Below, one piece after another: positions 32,597-48,216 of a DNA stretch of 64,000 nt. The notes under the pieces were generated by a model. That model searched no databases. It worked only from the letters and a program-made list of their open reading frames with translations, and was not told where the DNA came from. The position numbers and the translations under genes were made by a program. The number at the start of each line of letters is the position of its first letter. The first letter of the stretch is position 1. The DNA is from Pseudorasbora parva (lineage: Eukaryota; Chordata; Actinopteri; Cypriniformes; Gobionidae), in contig NC_090184.1 of NCBI RefSeq assembly GCF_024679245.1, positions 17,703,644 through 17,767,643 of the forward strand. The letters are read 5' to 3'.

Positions 32597-32687
32597 CTAG
32601 TTCACTAGTCAGGGCACTGATTAGGACATAAGTCAATGGGCTGACTCCCTGATCAGTGCCCTGACAAATGAACTTGGAAACAGCCTG
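32597..32687. repeat. Hairpin
   Basis: CTAGTTCACTAGTCAGGGCA...TGATTA pairs with TGATCAGTGCCCTGACAAAT plus GAACT across a loop of about 35 bp. Confidence 0.6.
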
Positions 32688-32763
32688 ACACACCTAATGT
32701 CATCCTAACTCAGGGGATGCGCGCGTGCATTTGTTGACAATGACAACCATGATAGCCCTGAAC

Positions 32764-32911
32764 TAGTGATGAGCGGGTCGTCTCATAACCCGCGGACCCC
32801 GGTTGTCTATTTAATGGTTGCGGGTGCTGGGCAGGTTGTAAAAATATATACAGTGGTGCAGGGCGGGCCGAATAATTTTATAAAAGCGGGACCCGATAAG
32901 GCGCATCACTA
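32764..32911. mobile_element. Small MITE with TAGTGATGAGCGGGTC ends
   Basis: Left TAGTGATGAGCGGGTC and right GGACCC...GCGCATCACTA are inverted. The core is GC-rich in an AT-rich context. No target duplication was found. Confidence 0.5.
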
Positions 32912-33651
32912 ACAGTTACCCTGATCACTGTTCACATGCAGTTGTTCTGCTTGCATCACGTGTGAAATGACATCATCCCAGGTACAGTGGCATATGTTTC
33001 AGCATGTCATATGAATATAATTTCATGGGTTTCATTTTTTTCAAACGCCAAAAGATCGCGATGCTCACGTTTATAAGCCAGCGTCAATATAGTAGCCTAG
33101 TCGATTGGTTACCGTTTTACAGAATCTATATGATACTTCAATTCAGTGTTTGAGTGGTAGGTAATAACCATAGCAAGCATGACAGCCGAGTCAGCTTCGG
33201 TCAGGCACGCCTCCTACAGCTCACGCCAACGAGCAAACGCTGGCCCAATGTTGATCCTCATCCTGCCTTTAATCTGGTCACTTTTTCGTTTCCTCTTATT
33301 GCTTTCCCCCAACAAAACCTTTGCTTTTTTTTTCTTTGCTGCTTCGGACATGACTAACATTCGACAAACAAACGAGGGCTCGCACATCTGACTGTAAGGA
33401 AGTGGGGGTGGTGGTGGAAGTGATGTGTATGCCGTAAAGCAGTCGAATTTTGTAGTTCTTTTTGTTCTCGGGTTACTACCCGAGACCTGAAGTTTAAAAG
33501 TACGATTAAAAACGATACAGACCCCATCAAGCTATGGCAGACGTGTCATTCAACCTAACAACAAGAGTCTTGAAAATATATTATGATGGTTGAAAAGTTA
33601 CCTAGTGCTGCTTTAAAATATTTTATTCTGTGGCGGAAACATGCTTCCATA

Positions 33652-34566
33652 CAAAACAGCCTTCTTTCAGATCACATATCTCCTGTCCACGTCATGGACA
33701 AAATACAAACTCGACATGATAAAGTGTGTGAAATTATGCAAACTAATGAAAGGAATGTTTGACTGAATGCACCAGTTGCAATCCAAAGGTTTTTTCTGAG
33801 TACATCTGAATGGCATAGACAACTGCACTCACTCTGCAGGCATGCACTAATGGAGAATGAATTCCCTATCATCATCAAATAACAGAAGATGCTCTGAATT
33901 GTCCACTTATCCTTGATTAACAGCGGCGAGGTGGCCTTGATCTACACACGATTACTGCTTTTTATCTTATGGTATTGACGAAAAGCTCAAACTTCACAGT
34001 TGGCTTTTTGTTGGGAAGGCTTTTAGAAATGTGTGATATAATTTAATCTGTACATTTCAAACGAAACTTACTTCCTGATCCTATCCCCCCCCCCCCCCCC
34101 CCCCCCCATATCCCACCGAGGAAAGAGATTTATGCATTTTATTTCTGGAAAAATTTGTCAATTTGCGCCATCGGAGGAATTGTTGGCCAGAGGCTAAAGA
34201 CTACAGCCAGGAGAGGGAGCCATTACCGCATGTTTTCAACTCGTGCGTGGGGGATGGGAGTTCACACAGCACTCAGCAGCCTCAGGCATTCATGTTTAAA
34301 CTGTGCGGCCAGCAGAGCAAAGTTAGTCTTTCAACTTCTCAAACTAATCCCTATGAAAGTTATGCTTTCAAAGGCATGAACTGAAAACGCAGCAGACTGA
34401 ACATGCGCTGTGAATCTATGTTGCGAGTGCCGTTGCGTTTACCTCAGCTCTCATCACGAGCTCATCCATGACTGTCAATGTGACTCCTGCAGCGTTATGG
34501 GCTGTGAGACTCCCTCAGCGGCTAAATCACCTTGTGTATTGCACACACATGTTCAGTTTTTAATTG
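33652..34566. other. No gene seen; poly(C) tract at 34,085-34,107
   Basis: A 23-bp C-run at 34,085-34,107 is the main landmark. Surrounding short ORFs have no recognisable domains. Confidence 0.55.
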
Positions 34567-34577
34567 TAGTGTCTGTT

Positions 34578-35092
34578 AAGCCTGACAAGCCAGACTCACA
34601 TCAAGATGTTTGATTTGGAAACTCACCATTGACAGCTCAATCTGAGGGGCGGGATAAACGGTTGTGTTACAAACTCCCTCTGCACGCGATAGGATAGCGC
34701 TACAACCAACCAGAGCAACGAACGACTTGATAGATTAAACATTCGCCGTATCCGGTCAGCTAAACTCCGAACACATATTCCCTTTTTAAGAATGACTTCA
34801 GTGCCATTCTTTGTTCTTTCTCAGAGAAAAGCTTAAGCTTAAGTCTTCCAGAGTCGTGGTCAAAGCTGATTGGAAAGATCGCCGTTCGCCAATTTCTGTG
34901 TTTACTAGAAGCACGCAAACGCAACTCGGCCGTCGTCATTATGGCCCCGCCCACCGACTCTATACGAGACACGATGTGATTGGCCTGACAAGAGTTTGCC
35001 GGTTACAGCTCAGAAGGGAATTAAGAGTTGCTAGACAACACTCGCGGGCAGATTAAATTTGCTGCCGCTAGGGTGCGTCTAGATTTCTAGGC
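34578..35092. mobile_element. 515-bp element with exact 11-bp target duplication
   Basis: TAGTGTCTGTT is present on both sides (34,567-34,577 and 35,093-35,103). The ends are imperfect inverted repeats (GCCTGACAAGCCAGAC versus GCCTAGAAATCTAGAC on the complement). A duplication of 9-11 bp is typical of MuDR-like transposons, though family assignment is inference. The interior is GC-rich and non-coding. Confidence 0.75.
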
Positions 35093-35103
35093 TAGTGTCT
35101 GTT

Positions 35104-37915
35104 CTCAAACTGAACTGATTTTATGAAGATGATCACGGTCGCGGTGGGAAAGTGATCAGTGATTCAGTAATCTAGTAGCGGTGGCTTTGGGAATGGCCTC
35201 GTAAGGCAGCAAAGCATTCTGGGAATTGTAGTCTTTCATCCCCATGAGACAAAAAGTCTTTTGAGTCTTTTCTCAGTCTAGAAAGCACCAAATTAAAAAA
35301 TAATTTCTTATTTCTACTACATTAATGACCCAGTTTAAATACAGATTCATCTTCCCAGCACTAAAGTACTCCTTTAACTCGAGAAAGTACACCATACACC
35401 AATAAGAGTTGCCAACACCACCTTGTCTCGACCCCAAATGCATCAGTGACCTCGACTCAGGCCCTTTCAAGACAGTGGTCAATGCAGCGGCGCTTTATCG
35501 TAAGTCAAATGTGGAAAAAAATTACAAGCTCATACATAATGCAAGCTTTATTTTAAATTTAATTTTATTATTTAAAGTTGCCAACAGGGATTTCAGAGAG
35601 AGTTTTGTCCCTGCATACATTATATAAAGCCTCTGCTCCTCTTCCACACATATTAGTGTCTTTGAAATCTTTTTAATGTTACATTAGTAACTACTTTAAG
35701 AATTACTTTAAGCATATGCCATTGTTTCACCACAGTACCTGTATGCACATCTGCATTACATGGAAACTTGTTGCCATTCAGTATTCTCTTTTATTAGTAA
35801 CACTAATCCAGAGTAAACTGTTATATTGACAACATGACTAAACATTTTGACTGTCTTATCCGTACACAATGGCACAAGGACTTCTCATTCTGATGGCACT
35901 GACATGTTCATTGACACAGATATTTACTTTTGAGAGATGAACTAGGATTTTGAGTAAGAGATCGGCTTTTGCAGGTTATCCATGGTGTTTTGCTATTTGT
36001 ACAAATTGTTTTGAGAAATGCACTTACTGTTTTGCAAATTGTGAGTTTGATTCGAGAAATGTACCAAAGCGACTGAAAAAAGTAAATATTCATATGCTTG
36101 TACATAAGCCATAAAACTTTTTTTTTTTTCAGATGTATCAGAGTTCAGTATCTTCCAATAATCATTTATTACATTTAATTAAATTCTACTTAAAAGACAA
36201 CTCCGGCGAATTTTTACGATTATCTTGATCCTTATATCTTTGTGAGTACAGTCTATAAAAATAAATTAAAAATCGAACTGGATTGGTGCTTGCAACACGG
36301 AAATTTAATATTTTATTTTGAAGTTTACATTAATGACACTTAATAGTAATAAGAATGATATAAAACATAATGTATACATAACAGTTTATGTTGTGGGGTA
36401 AGTAAAAATATTTGTTAATTAAATAAAATTAAATAAGTAAAAAAAAAAAAAAAAAAAAAAAAAACTATTAAATTGTGCCACCAGCAGCAAATTCTATGTT
36501 TTTTATATTAGATCATATCAGATTGTTAACACTATTTGAAGACCAGGGGCAAAATATTACAGACAGAAATATAAAAACAAACCAAATGACTAGTTCTGCG
36601 GATCAACCACTGTCTGTCTGTGGATTGTAATGCATACTATTAATGCGAAGACATTCTGGAACTGTCGTCTCCGCTTTCCAGATAGCGCACAGACTCTGAT
36701 GCTGAGAAGCGAGCGGGAAAACACAAAGCATATTTGCGGAATTGAGGATCTTTAGCGGAGGGATAACCGAATGCTTTTAGCGGGGATGGGTAGCGAGGGG
36801 GACACCTCAGCTGATGAGGGGGACAGTGGCTCTAGATACCGGACCATCCCCCTGTGCACAGCCCTGGCTGTGGGCATTATTTAAATTGTGTATGATGATA
36901 AACAAAACTGCTTATAATTGATTTTCAAATGACATTTTCATTTAAGTTTGACAAGTATGAAAAAGTCATGTTATAAGTATATAAATATAATTTAAGCCGT
37001 ATTTGATAAAATTGCATTACATTGTGCCAAATTGAGTTGGACCAACTCAATTACATTTCATTGTGTGAATTTGTTTTTTTTTTTAATTGGGGCTACACAT
37101 ATTTATCGAATGGAAAACCTGCCTTCAATTATAGTGAGTTTTTCCAATTAGTTATTTTTGAGTATATGAGAGACCACAAACCTGGATAATGTCATTCTTT
37201 ATTTTTCTGGATTATTTAATGTAGACAAAAGGTCATGTATAATGAATATTCCAAAAATATATATAATATAATATTTATAAAATGCATTGTATTCACAGGG
37301 TGGTGTATCTAAAATTGACATGGTGTCCAAACAATAACCATTTTGCAGACTATGAAAAGTTTTATGCATGAAGCTACCGGAATCCTACAAGAGTAACTAA
37401 CATTTTCCTTTTCATTGAGAGACAAAGAACATTACTGTTACAACTCTTGAATATCTTAAATTACATGTTTAAATGCCATTCCAAATGTGTACCTTTTAGC
37501 CAAAAAAACTTTACTTTGCCTTTTAATGTCAGCACAAAGTACAAGGTGACATATAAGAGATGATGTACTACAGTAACTCAAAACTTCTCTAAGCAAACAG
37601 GTCCATCATAGCCTGACAAAATGCACTCTATTAAAGGTCTGAGAAAAATGGCTTTTTACCCAGATGTCATCCTTCAAATTGTGATGTTTGAGAGAAAGAG
37701 AAGTGGCATAATTTACAGGGCATTTTGAGTTTGACGTGGTTGTTATTCTTTCAGTCTGCTGAAAGATTTTGTTCATGACATGAGAAGTGTCATATCCATG
37801 TCTTTAGAAAACCCCTGAGGAAACACATAATAGAAATTCTATTAAGTTAAAGTCATACAGTCTTCGTTTACCAAATTAACAAATGAAGTCTTGGCCTTGA
37901 CTGTCCTTTTTTTGA
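35104..37915. other. No gene seen
   Basis: AT-rich, with a 26-bp A-run at 36,439-36,464. A GC-rich patch at 36,650-36,880 (GAGGGGGACACCTCAGCTGATGAGGGGGACA) stands out and contains a short GAGGGGGACA direct repeat. No ORF with a recognisable domain. Confidence 0.5.
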
Positions 37916-37916
37916 C

Positions 37917-37988
<72 letters not shown>
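37916..37988. repeat. (GA)n microsatellite
   Basis: About 73 bp of GA repeats with one A interruption near the start. Confidence 0.95.
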
Positions 37989-37990
<2 letters not shown>

Positions 37991-38499
37991 TCCGGATCTG
38001 ATTCTGGATCATATCTGTATTAGCTGAATCTGATCGATAGCGCTTTTCTCCACGCTTGAGGACGTCACCGCTTTGTTCGCGATCGTCATTCTTTAGCTCC
38101 GCCCACACCATACGCCTCCAGCCTATATTTCTTTTATAAATATAATAAAACTAAAGACTTTTCGGAGATATGAAGGATGCAATACTACTCTATAGGTACT
38201 CAAGATTGACATGAGATTGACTGAAACTGAGTGTTTCACCCCCCCCACCCCCTTTAACGAATTATTATTTCTATTATTATGACATAACAGTAAAAAGTTA
38301 AAAGCTTTTCTGAACAGAAACAGAGCTGATGGTGGAAGTCTCTGTAAGCGCCACAGTACACTGTGGTCCACTTCATGTTTTACATTTCTCCCAGCGCTAG
38401 AGGCTCTATTGCCTACATATTCGACATATTCCCAATTCGGCAGTGTCCTGATGACATCACCGAGAAATGACAGCTGCAGCACCATGCAGGAGGCAAACA

Positions 38500-39043
38500 A
38501 AGGCTGCATCCGAAAACTTAGGCAGCTGACTCGTTGTCTCGCTGCCTCATCTGACAATGACTCTACAGGCAGCGTGCTGTGCATGAAGGCACCTCACAAA
38601 AGAAATTTCGGACAGACTTCTAAGGCAGTATAACAGTTTAATGATCTACAGCTAAATAGGGAGAGCTTTGGTGAGAACTAAACACATATTTAATTACTAC
38701 AGTAGGGATTTCTCACTAGAAATGACACTAGAAGTGTAATATGTTGGTAAAAAAAACGTACATTTACACATAAACTGACCCGTAAAGGCAACTTCTGGAC
38801 GCCATCTTTTTTCCCCAACTCAACTGTCACTGAATGGAAAGCACAGGATTGTGAGATTTCAAAGGCAGCGAAGGACACATGCGTGCTTGCCTTCAAAAAA
38901 TTGATCAGATGAAGGTCTCCCATTAGACAGGAAGTGAAGCTAACATTAGATTCGGACGTTGCTTGATGCTTTCCTGCCTTGAAATGTGTCCTCCGAAGGC
39001 TGCATTTACCAGGTGTCGGATGCAGCCTAAGTTTTCCGGGCAC
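38500..39043. mobile_element. MITE with GCTGCATCCGAAAACTTAGG ends
   Basis: Left GGCTGCATCCGAAAACTTAGG. Right ends in GTGTCGGATGCAGCCTAAGTTTTCCGG, its scrambled complement. An additional GGCTGCATTTACCAGGTGTC lies next to the right end. The interior is non-coding. Confidence 0.55.
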
Positions 39044-39096
39044 TTCTGTGGACACACCGGAGACAGCGCAGAAGTTCAAGCCGTTTCACGGCTGCA

Positions 39097-39465
39097 ATGC
39101 AAGACAGTACAGCCACGCAGCTGACACACAGCAGCCGAGAAGCGAAACATCTCAACATCACGCCAGACGCTGATGACGCTAGCCCAGTGCAAACGCCGCC
39201 AATCAAACGGCAATCTCAGCCACCCTGCAGTTCAAGCCCAAGGGAGACCAGTGAGCAGCCGACACCCAGAAGAGAGAGCAACCGCAGTGAACAACATCAA
39301 ATGTCCTTTAAACCAGAACCAACCGCAACAATTCAAACAAAAACAGCAGAGAAGCAGTTAAGAATGGCAAACGCCGATCAACGTCCTCTCAGTGGCTGCC
39401 AGCAATCAGCAACAGTCCCAATTGTAGCTCTGACTGTTAGACTAGTCACAGTCATAAGAAAATAA
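39097..39465 (+). CDS. Low-complexity open frame of uncertain status
   Basis: A 122-codon frame rich in Gln, Ser, Thr, Pro and Arg with no recognised domain. The 39,050-39,440 region is unusually CA/GC-rich for this window and is followed by AAGAAAATAAAATAA, which looks like a short A-rich tail with a poly(A) signal. It could be a retroposed RNA fragment, a non-coding exon or a chance frame. The start codon has no supporting context. I do not recognise it. Confidence 0.15.
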   Translation: MQDSTATQLTHSSREAKHLNITPDADDASPVQTPPIKRQSQPPCSSSPRETSEQPTPRRESNRSEQHQMSFKPEPTATIQTKTAEKQLRMANADQRPLSGCQQSATVPIVALTVRLVTVIRK

Positions 39466-39567
39466 AATAATATCTAAATTTAACAGTACAGTTAACATGA
39501 TTTGTGCGTGGAGAAGCGGCGAACAAACGCCAGCGTCCTCTCCCCCTCGTTGCTAGGCAACTATATA

Positions 39568-39572
<5 letters not shown>

Positions 39573-39642
<70 letters not shown>
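39573..39642. repeat. (TA)n microsatellite
   Basis: 70 bp of uninterrupted TA. Confidence 0.95.
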
Positions 39643-39649
<7 letters not shown>

Positions 39650-39825
39650 AGTGACTTTTGTAATAGATGATGAATAGATGAATATGTGCACAATCCTAGC
39701 TATGTACATATTAAGGATGAACAATATATTAGTAATGTATTTGATTATTTAAGATTTGTTAATGTATAAGTTGATATCTAAAATGTAATTATGCATCCTC
39801 ATGTTTGACTATTTTTACATTTTAA

Positions 39826-40157
39826 CTCTTTCCCCACCAGTAAGCATATTTTTGATCATTTTCACAAAACTTTCATGCCCCTAGAAAACTTTGTTGCGAA
39901 TATCTGAACAAATATTATATCAACAGAAAGAACAGAGCCTTAAAGTTTCATAAGGAAAGCAATATTTTGAACAAAAACCTGAGAAAATCATGCTTTTGTC
40001 AAAGACTATGTCCGGATCAAATTCAGAATGATGATCAAAACAAAACGTGGATCGAATCCCCGGACAACTGCAAAACTTGTACAGTCCAATACTTCTTCCT
40101 GAGTCAACATTTGATTCTGTAACATAGAGGCAGTTTTGATATGCTGTTTAATGTTTC
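39826..40157. mobile_element. Truncated TTAA MITE, copy 3 (inverted relative to interior of copy 1)
   Basis: Starts TTAA|CTCTTTCCCCACCAG at 39,822. Interior traces such as CCTGAGAAAATCATGCTTTTG and GCAGTTTTGATATGCTGTTT are the complement of parts of 11,330-11,560. It stops abruptly at about 40,157, where a different repeat begins. Confidence 0.65.
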
Positions 40158-40440
40158 AGCCAGAGGAGAACGGACACTACGACTGAGCCTGGTTTCTCCC
40201 TATGGTTTTCTCTCCATTCTGGTCCTGAAGGAGTTTTGGTTCTTTGCCACCATTGCCTTTGGTTTTTGGCTTGCTCAGTTGGGGACACCTACATTTCAAT
40301 TATATTATGGATCTGCCCACATTGACACCATATGATAATTGAAATTGGCTGGATAACATCACTGCTTTCACCAGCAGAATCAAATCCTGTTGCATTATCT
40401 CCCTGTCAACACTGTGAACCTGCTTTGAAACAATATTACA
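40157..40440. repeat. Dispersed repeat (GAGCCTGGTTTCTCCC type)
   Basis: Sequence around GAGCCTGGTTTCTCCCTATG, GGAGTTTTGGTTCTTTGCCA and GCTCAGTTGGGGACACCT resembles a widespread fish repeat I recognise only loosely. It contains no real gene; the 64-codon frame here is part of the repeat. Confidence 0.4.
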
Positions 40441-44425
<3,985 letters not shown>

Positions 44426-45380
44426 CTCTGAGCAGCATTACAATGAAATGCAGAGTATGGAGACGCAACATGTTTGTTCTCGCCCTTTGAGAAACTTCCA
44501 TCGCGGAAGGGCAGTGAAAGTGAAAAGGGATCCCTTTGCGCGCGGAGAGATGATCACAAAATTGCGCGATTAACTTCCAGTATCGCTCTCGGAGGATATC
44601 CAGGCGCATTCATCATAATGTTCTCCGGTTCACACGTGGGTCGGCTTACTTTACTTCAGGTCAAAAAGACTTGGGAGTCCGAACATCCCGTAACGCATTA
44701 GATTGGATTTATTGGCTCTGCCAAGAATCCCGGAGGATGCCACTCTGTCTCCTCGTTGCGCGACAGATCCTCCACAAATATTGTGCTTTTCTCACATCCA
44801 AAGTATTTTCCCATGCGTCGCCGTATCCAACTGATCAGTCTGCGGTGTTTTGCTGTTAAGCAGCAGCGAGTGAATTTTAATTTCCGTTCCTTGGCTACTT
44901 TTGTCTTTCTAGTAAAGTCTAGCGGGTTGGGTGGCGTTTGTGTGGGATTTTTCACCCTGATGCGCGACGCGTAAGGCAGGGTCTGCGTTTTCCTCTTCAT
45001 CCGCTCTCACATCCCCTAATGCGGAATCATCCTGCACATCCTAAAAGTTGCTCAAGCGCACGATTGCACCATTTGCGCTTCCCATATCCTCGGTTTCGCT
45101 CGGAATGACCCGCAGAGATGAAGAATATTACTTGGCAGGTTTGCTTCCTCGGGATATCGTTCTAGTGTGGGGGGGAAAGGCGGCACTCTTCTGAGGTTCA
45201 GGAACACGTAAAGGGAAGCAAACATAAATCAGCAAATGTGTGCTTAAAAATAAGTGCATGAAGAGCTTTTTCTGCGCCAACCTCTCCTCTCCGCTCCAGC
45301 GCAGACACTGGCGAGTCCAAACTGAGGTGCGGGGTTAAAGCATCACCTGAGGCACATCAAGGGCTCCCCACTGACTGAAC
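44426..45380 (-). other. Candidate CpG-rich promoter / first exon of a host gene
   Basis: The only long GC/CpG-rich, non-repetitive stretch in the window. On the minus strand it ends in CAGAG|GTAAGT at 44,426/44,425, a textbook splice donor. The frame reaching this donor contains ATG codons at 44,501 and 44,471. From 44,471 it reads MLRLHTLHFIVMLLR, a basic-then-hydrophobic N-terminus like part of a signal peptide, and the intron would fall in phase 1, common after signal-peptide exons. Sequence upstream (44,510-45,380) has many CpGs and no repeats, fitting a 5' UTR and promoter. I do not recognise the gene, and no downstream exon was identified. A plus-strand donor-like AG|GTAAGT is also present at about 45,551, so orientation is not settled. 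Confidence 0.3.
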
Positions 45381-47275
45381 ATCGTCGTAGCTATCATAAC
45401 ACATTTCAGATTCTTAATAGACTCCGCACAGTTTAAAACGGCGTTTACAACAGCAGTCTAAATATATTTTTCCCTCAGATTTTTAGGAGTAAAAAAAGTT
45501 TGACACCAATGGAAAAAGTTATTGGTTATTTATGGTAGTCGTTGTTCCCAAATATGTAGGTAAGTAAACATCGATGTTGCATGGCAAGAGTTCATTTGCA
45601 TGGTCTTGATGATAATTTTAAGTGACAATAAATATGGTCGTTTATAATACAATTATAATCACTGCGAAGCAACAGCGACCCCTTGTGGGCACAGTGTGCC
45701 TGTACGTGTGTGGGTGAGGTTTTACCTACATTCGGGAGAGCGTTTGTCCAAGGAAAAATAGTAAAACCTTAAATGACCTTAATGTGGAGACCAGCCTACA
45801 GACAGTGAGGAAAATAGCTTAATAAACCTAATAAATGTCTCTATGAAAACTTCAAATTGGACAAATATCTGTGAGGGGTTTGATTTAGGAGTTAGGGAAT
45901 ATCATCAGTATAAAACAGAAGTCGGTGGAAAGTCCCTACCACAGAAAAACAAAAGCGCGGGAAAACAGTAAAAACAAGAAGGCAGGCAAACCAACAGAAA
46001 GGGAGACGAAGACACAATTGTGACAGTTGATCTAAACAGATGACACACTGAGTTTATTCTGGAGCAAGTTGCTTGTGTTTATTCCCTATTGTCTAATTCT
46101 GAAATGAATTTTGCATTGCTTCGTGTGCTATCGTATGTGCTATATTAGCGTTGCGTGCTGCTTACATGGATTGATCAGTTTCATATGCGATGCATGTACG
46201 GTTTAGGTTTAGTAAGCCATTGCAGATTGTTTTTGCACTTAGTTTGCATTTCAAGAAAGGCTTTATCAGACTCATTGGGTTTGTTATAAAAAGCATCCAT
46301 CAGGGCTGTCAGATAAAACCGCAGAATACTGAGTTACTGTTCATGCATCAATCAATCAACTCCTCCGCACTTCTCAGCTACAGTACAATGCGGTTAACAA
46401 GATTATCGGGTATTTCACCAAATGTCTCTGTCTTTAAATCATATAGTAGGCCTTTCAAGTAGATAGCGGTTGTGTAACCGTTCGGATCATTGAGAACACA
46501 AGAGGCAATGCACCACATCCGAAATAGACACACTTAAGAGATGATTGCCTCTAAAAGGAAGAGAAAGAGAAACAAACGCATCTTCAGTGAGCTAATCAAC
46601 TGATTCCTTTCGAACACTCCTTTAGTTGCCACTCCGCCATTTGTCTTAAACCTTCTTGGAGAAAGAAAGCAACACAGGAATATAAGACCTGACAACACAC
46701 CCTACTTCTCCGCCATCATAGCATCATCACGTCCTTTGAGAACCCTTGAAAAGAGGCTAAACGTGGGCTCACACACATTGAGATCAGATTGCATCTATAC
46801 GCATGTCTATCTTATGCTTAATTAAGTTAGCGAGCATGGCGCTTGAATCCTAATGAGAACGCTCTCCCACATTACCGAATGATAGAAAAGAAAGCTGGCA
46901 GTCGGCCCGATTAGAAAAGAGAGGAGAGAAAACGATTGAATACAAAATGCAATTATAATCAGCTGCTTCATCTACAATCAGGCTTTCATGTAAGTCTTTT
47001 GCGCCTCCATTTGTTGATGAGGGCCTTTGATGTCTCGCGTCTCGCACAACAGATGAGAGGCGGGAAAAGGGGATTGCGGATCAACAGGTTGGGTTAAATG
47101 AGCAGCAGTGTTATTTACTAAATAGCGTGCGGCAGGATCCCTCGGAACAGAAATGTTTTTATGCTAAAGTTGCCTTTACTTCATTAGAGCTGAAATGAAC
47201 AGACATCTGAAGTGTGATTGCATTGCTCTGCTGCCAAAAAAAAAAAAAGAAAAAAAAAGGGAAATCTAAGCTGAA
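45381..47275. other. No gene seen; possible conserved non-coding DNA at 46.7-47.08 kb
   Basis: Non-repetitive. The stretch 46,700-47,080 has balanced composition and AATTA/TAAT homeodomain-like motifs (GCTTAATTAAGTTAGC), which makes it a candidate regulatory region. No ORF with a recognisable domain. Confidence 0.35.
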
Positions 47276-47316
47276 AGTCTTGGCTGGTTTAAGTTGGTCT
47301 TAGCTTGGTCTCAGCC

Positions 47317-47797
47317 TCATACGTCACACCTACGGACCGGACCGTTGGCTGAAGGACTGATGCATAGGGCACACTTTTTTGGAAACTCTCCTGGAGCTTC
47401 GAAGTCGTCACCTGATTTGAATTCTACGGGATGTCCATGAGGCGCGTGTGTTGCGTTCTTTTATGGTCAGCCTGTAAACAAATGCCGCCACGCCAAACAC
47501 TCTCGTGGAAGAAGAACACCATTGTGTTTGCAACTGTGACAATAAGCGCTTACCGGGATCAACTAAACGCTGGATTGTTGAAATTTACACAACATATAGA
47601 TGCACACCGGTCTGTTATTGCAGGGACATCGGCTTTATATTCCCATGCCCCTAAACATGACGCGTAACAAACGAATTGTGATTGGTTGGGTTACATGTCA
47701 GCCAAACGTTATCTTGGGCGGGCCTTGGCCAATAAAAGCTGTGAAAAAGTCCAGACCTTCTGCCGTCAGTCTGAAGGTCTGGCTATGTGAGACTATG
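47317..47797. mobile_element. Probable MITE
   Basis: Left GTCTCAGCCTCATACGTCAC and right GTCTGGCTATGTGAGAC are imperfect inverted ends. A GGTTTAAGTTGGTCTTAGCT repeat-like tract precedes the left end. Interior ORFs have no domains. Confidence 0.4.
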
Positions 47798-48216
47798 TAA
47801 ATATGGTCTAAAAAACCTGGTCATCTGTTAAGTTCACAAAACCCCTCTGAAACAGACAGCAGATTTGATGTCCCTCTTAATGGAAATAAAGGTTGGGATG
47901 TTATTTCCATTCAGAAGTGAATACATTTTTGATCAATATCTTGTAGTGACAGTGCAAGAGTCAATTTACTCCCGCACATTCCTTTCCTTGAGTTTAAGGT
48001 CAGGACTCAGAGGTTCCAATTCATGTGTGAATATGATTCTCCATGCTCCCTCCCAACCATTCATTCACAGTTTGAGCCTGATGAATCTTGACATTGTCAT
48101 CCTGGAATATGGTCATGATGTGTCCTCCTACATGGTTGTTTAAGAAAAGAAAAGCTGCACTACATCAGTTAGGGTTAGAAGAACTGTTGCCAAACTTATA
48201 ACATAATAATCACTGT

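Larger units (their letters stand above)
32525..33613. mobile_element. Non-autonomous element with CAGCACTAGGTAA ends
   Basis: Inverted ends AGCACTAGGTAA and TTACCTAGTGCT sit in TTTAAA-type flanks (left ATTTTAAA, right CTTTAAAA), a possible approximate 8-bp duplication. Inside are a hairpin at 32,597-32,687 and a smaller nested MITE. Confidence 0.6.
30437..33651. mobile_element. TATGGAA-type MITE, split by two later insertions
   Basis: Inverted ends TATGGAATCTTGTTTCTGCC (30,437) and the complement of TATGGAAGCATGTTTCCGCC (ending 33,651), each followed by CANAGAATAAAATA. The interior is an array of GAATTGCGAG/GAGATATAAACT units. It is interrupted by one element at 30,686-32,322 and another at 32,525-33,613. 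Without these the MITE would be about 480 bp. Confidence 0.65.

Noticed and set aside
38123..38584. 153-codon minus-strand ORF
   Set aside because: It runs through a MITE end and a C-rich tract, with no recognisable domain.
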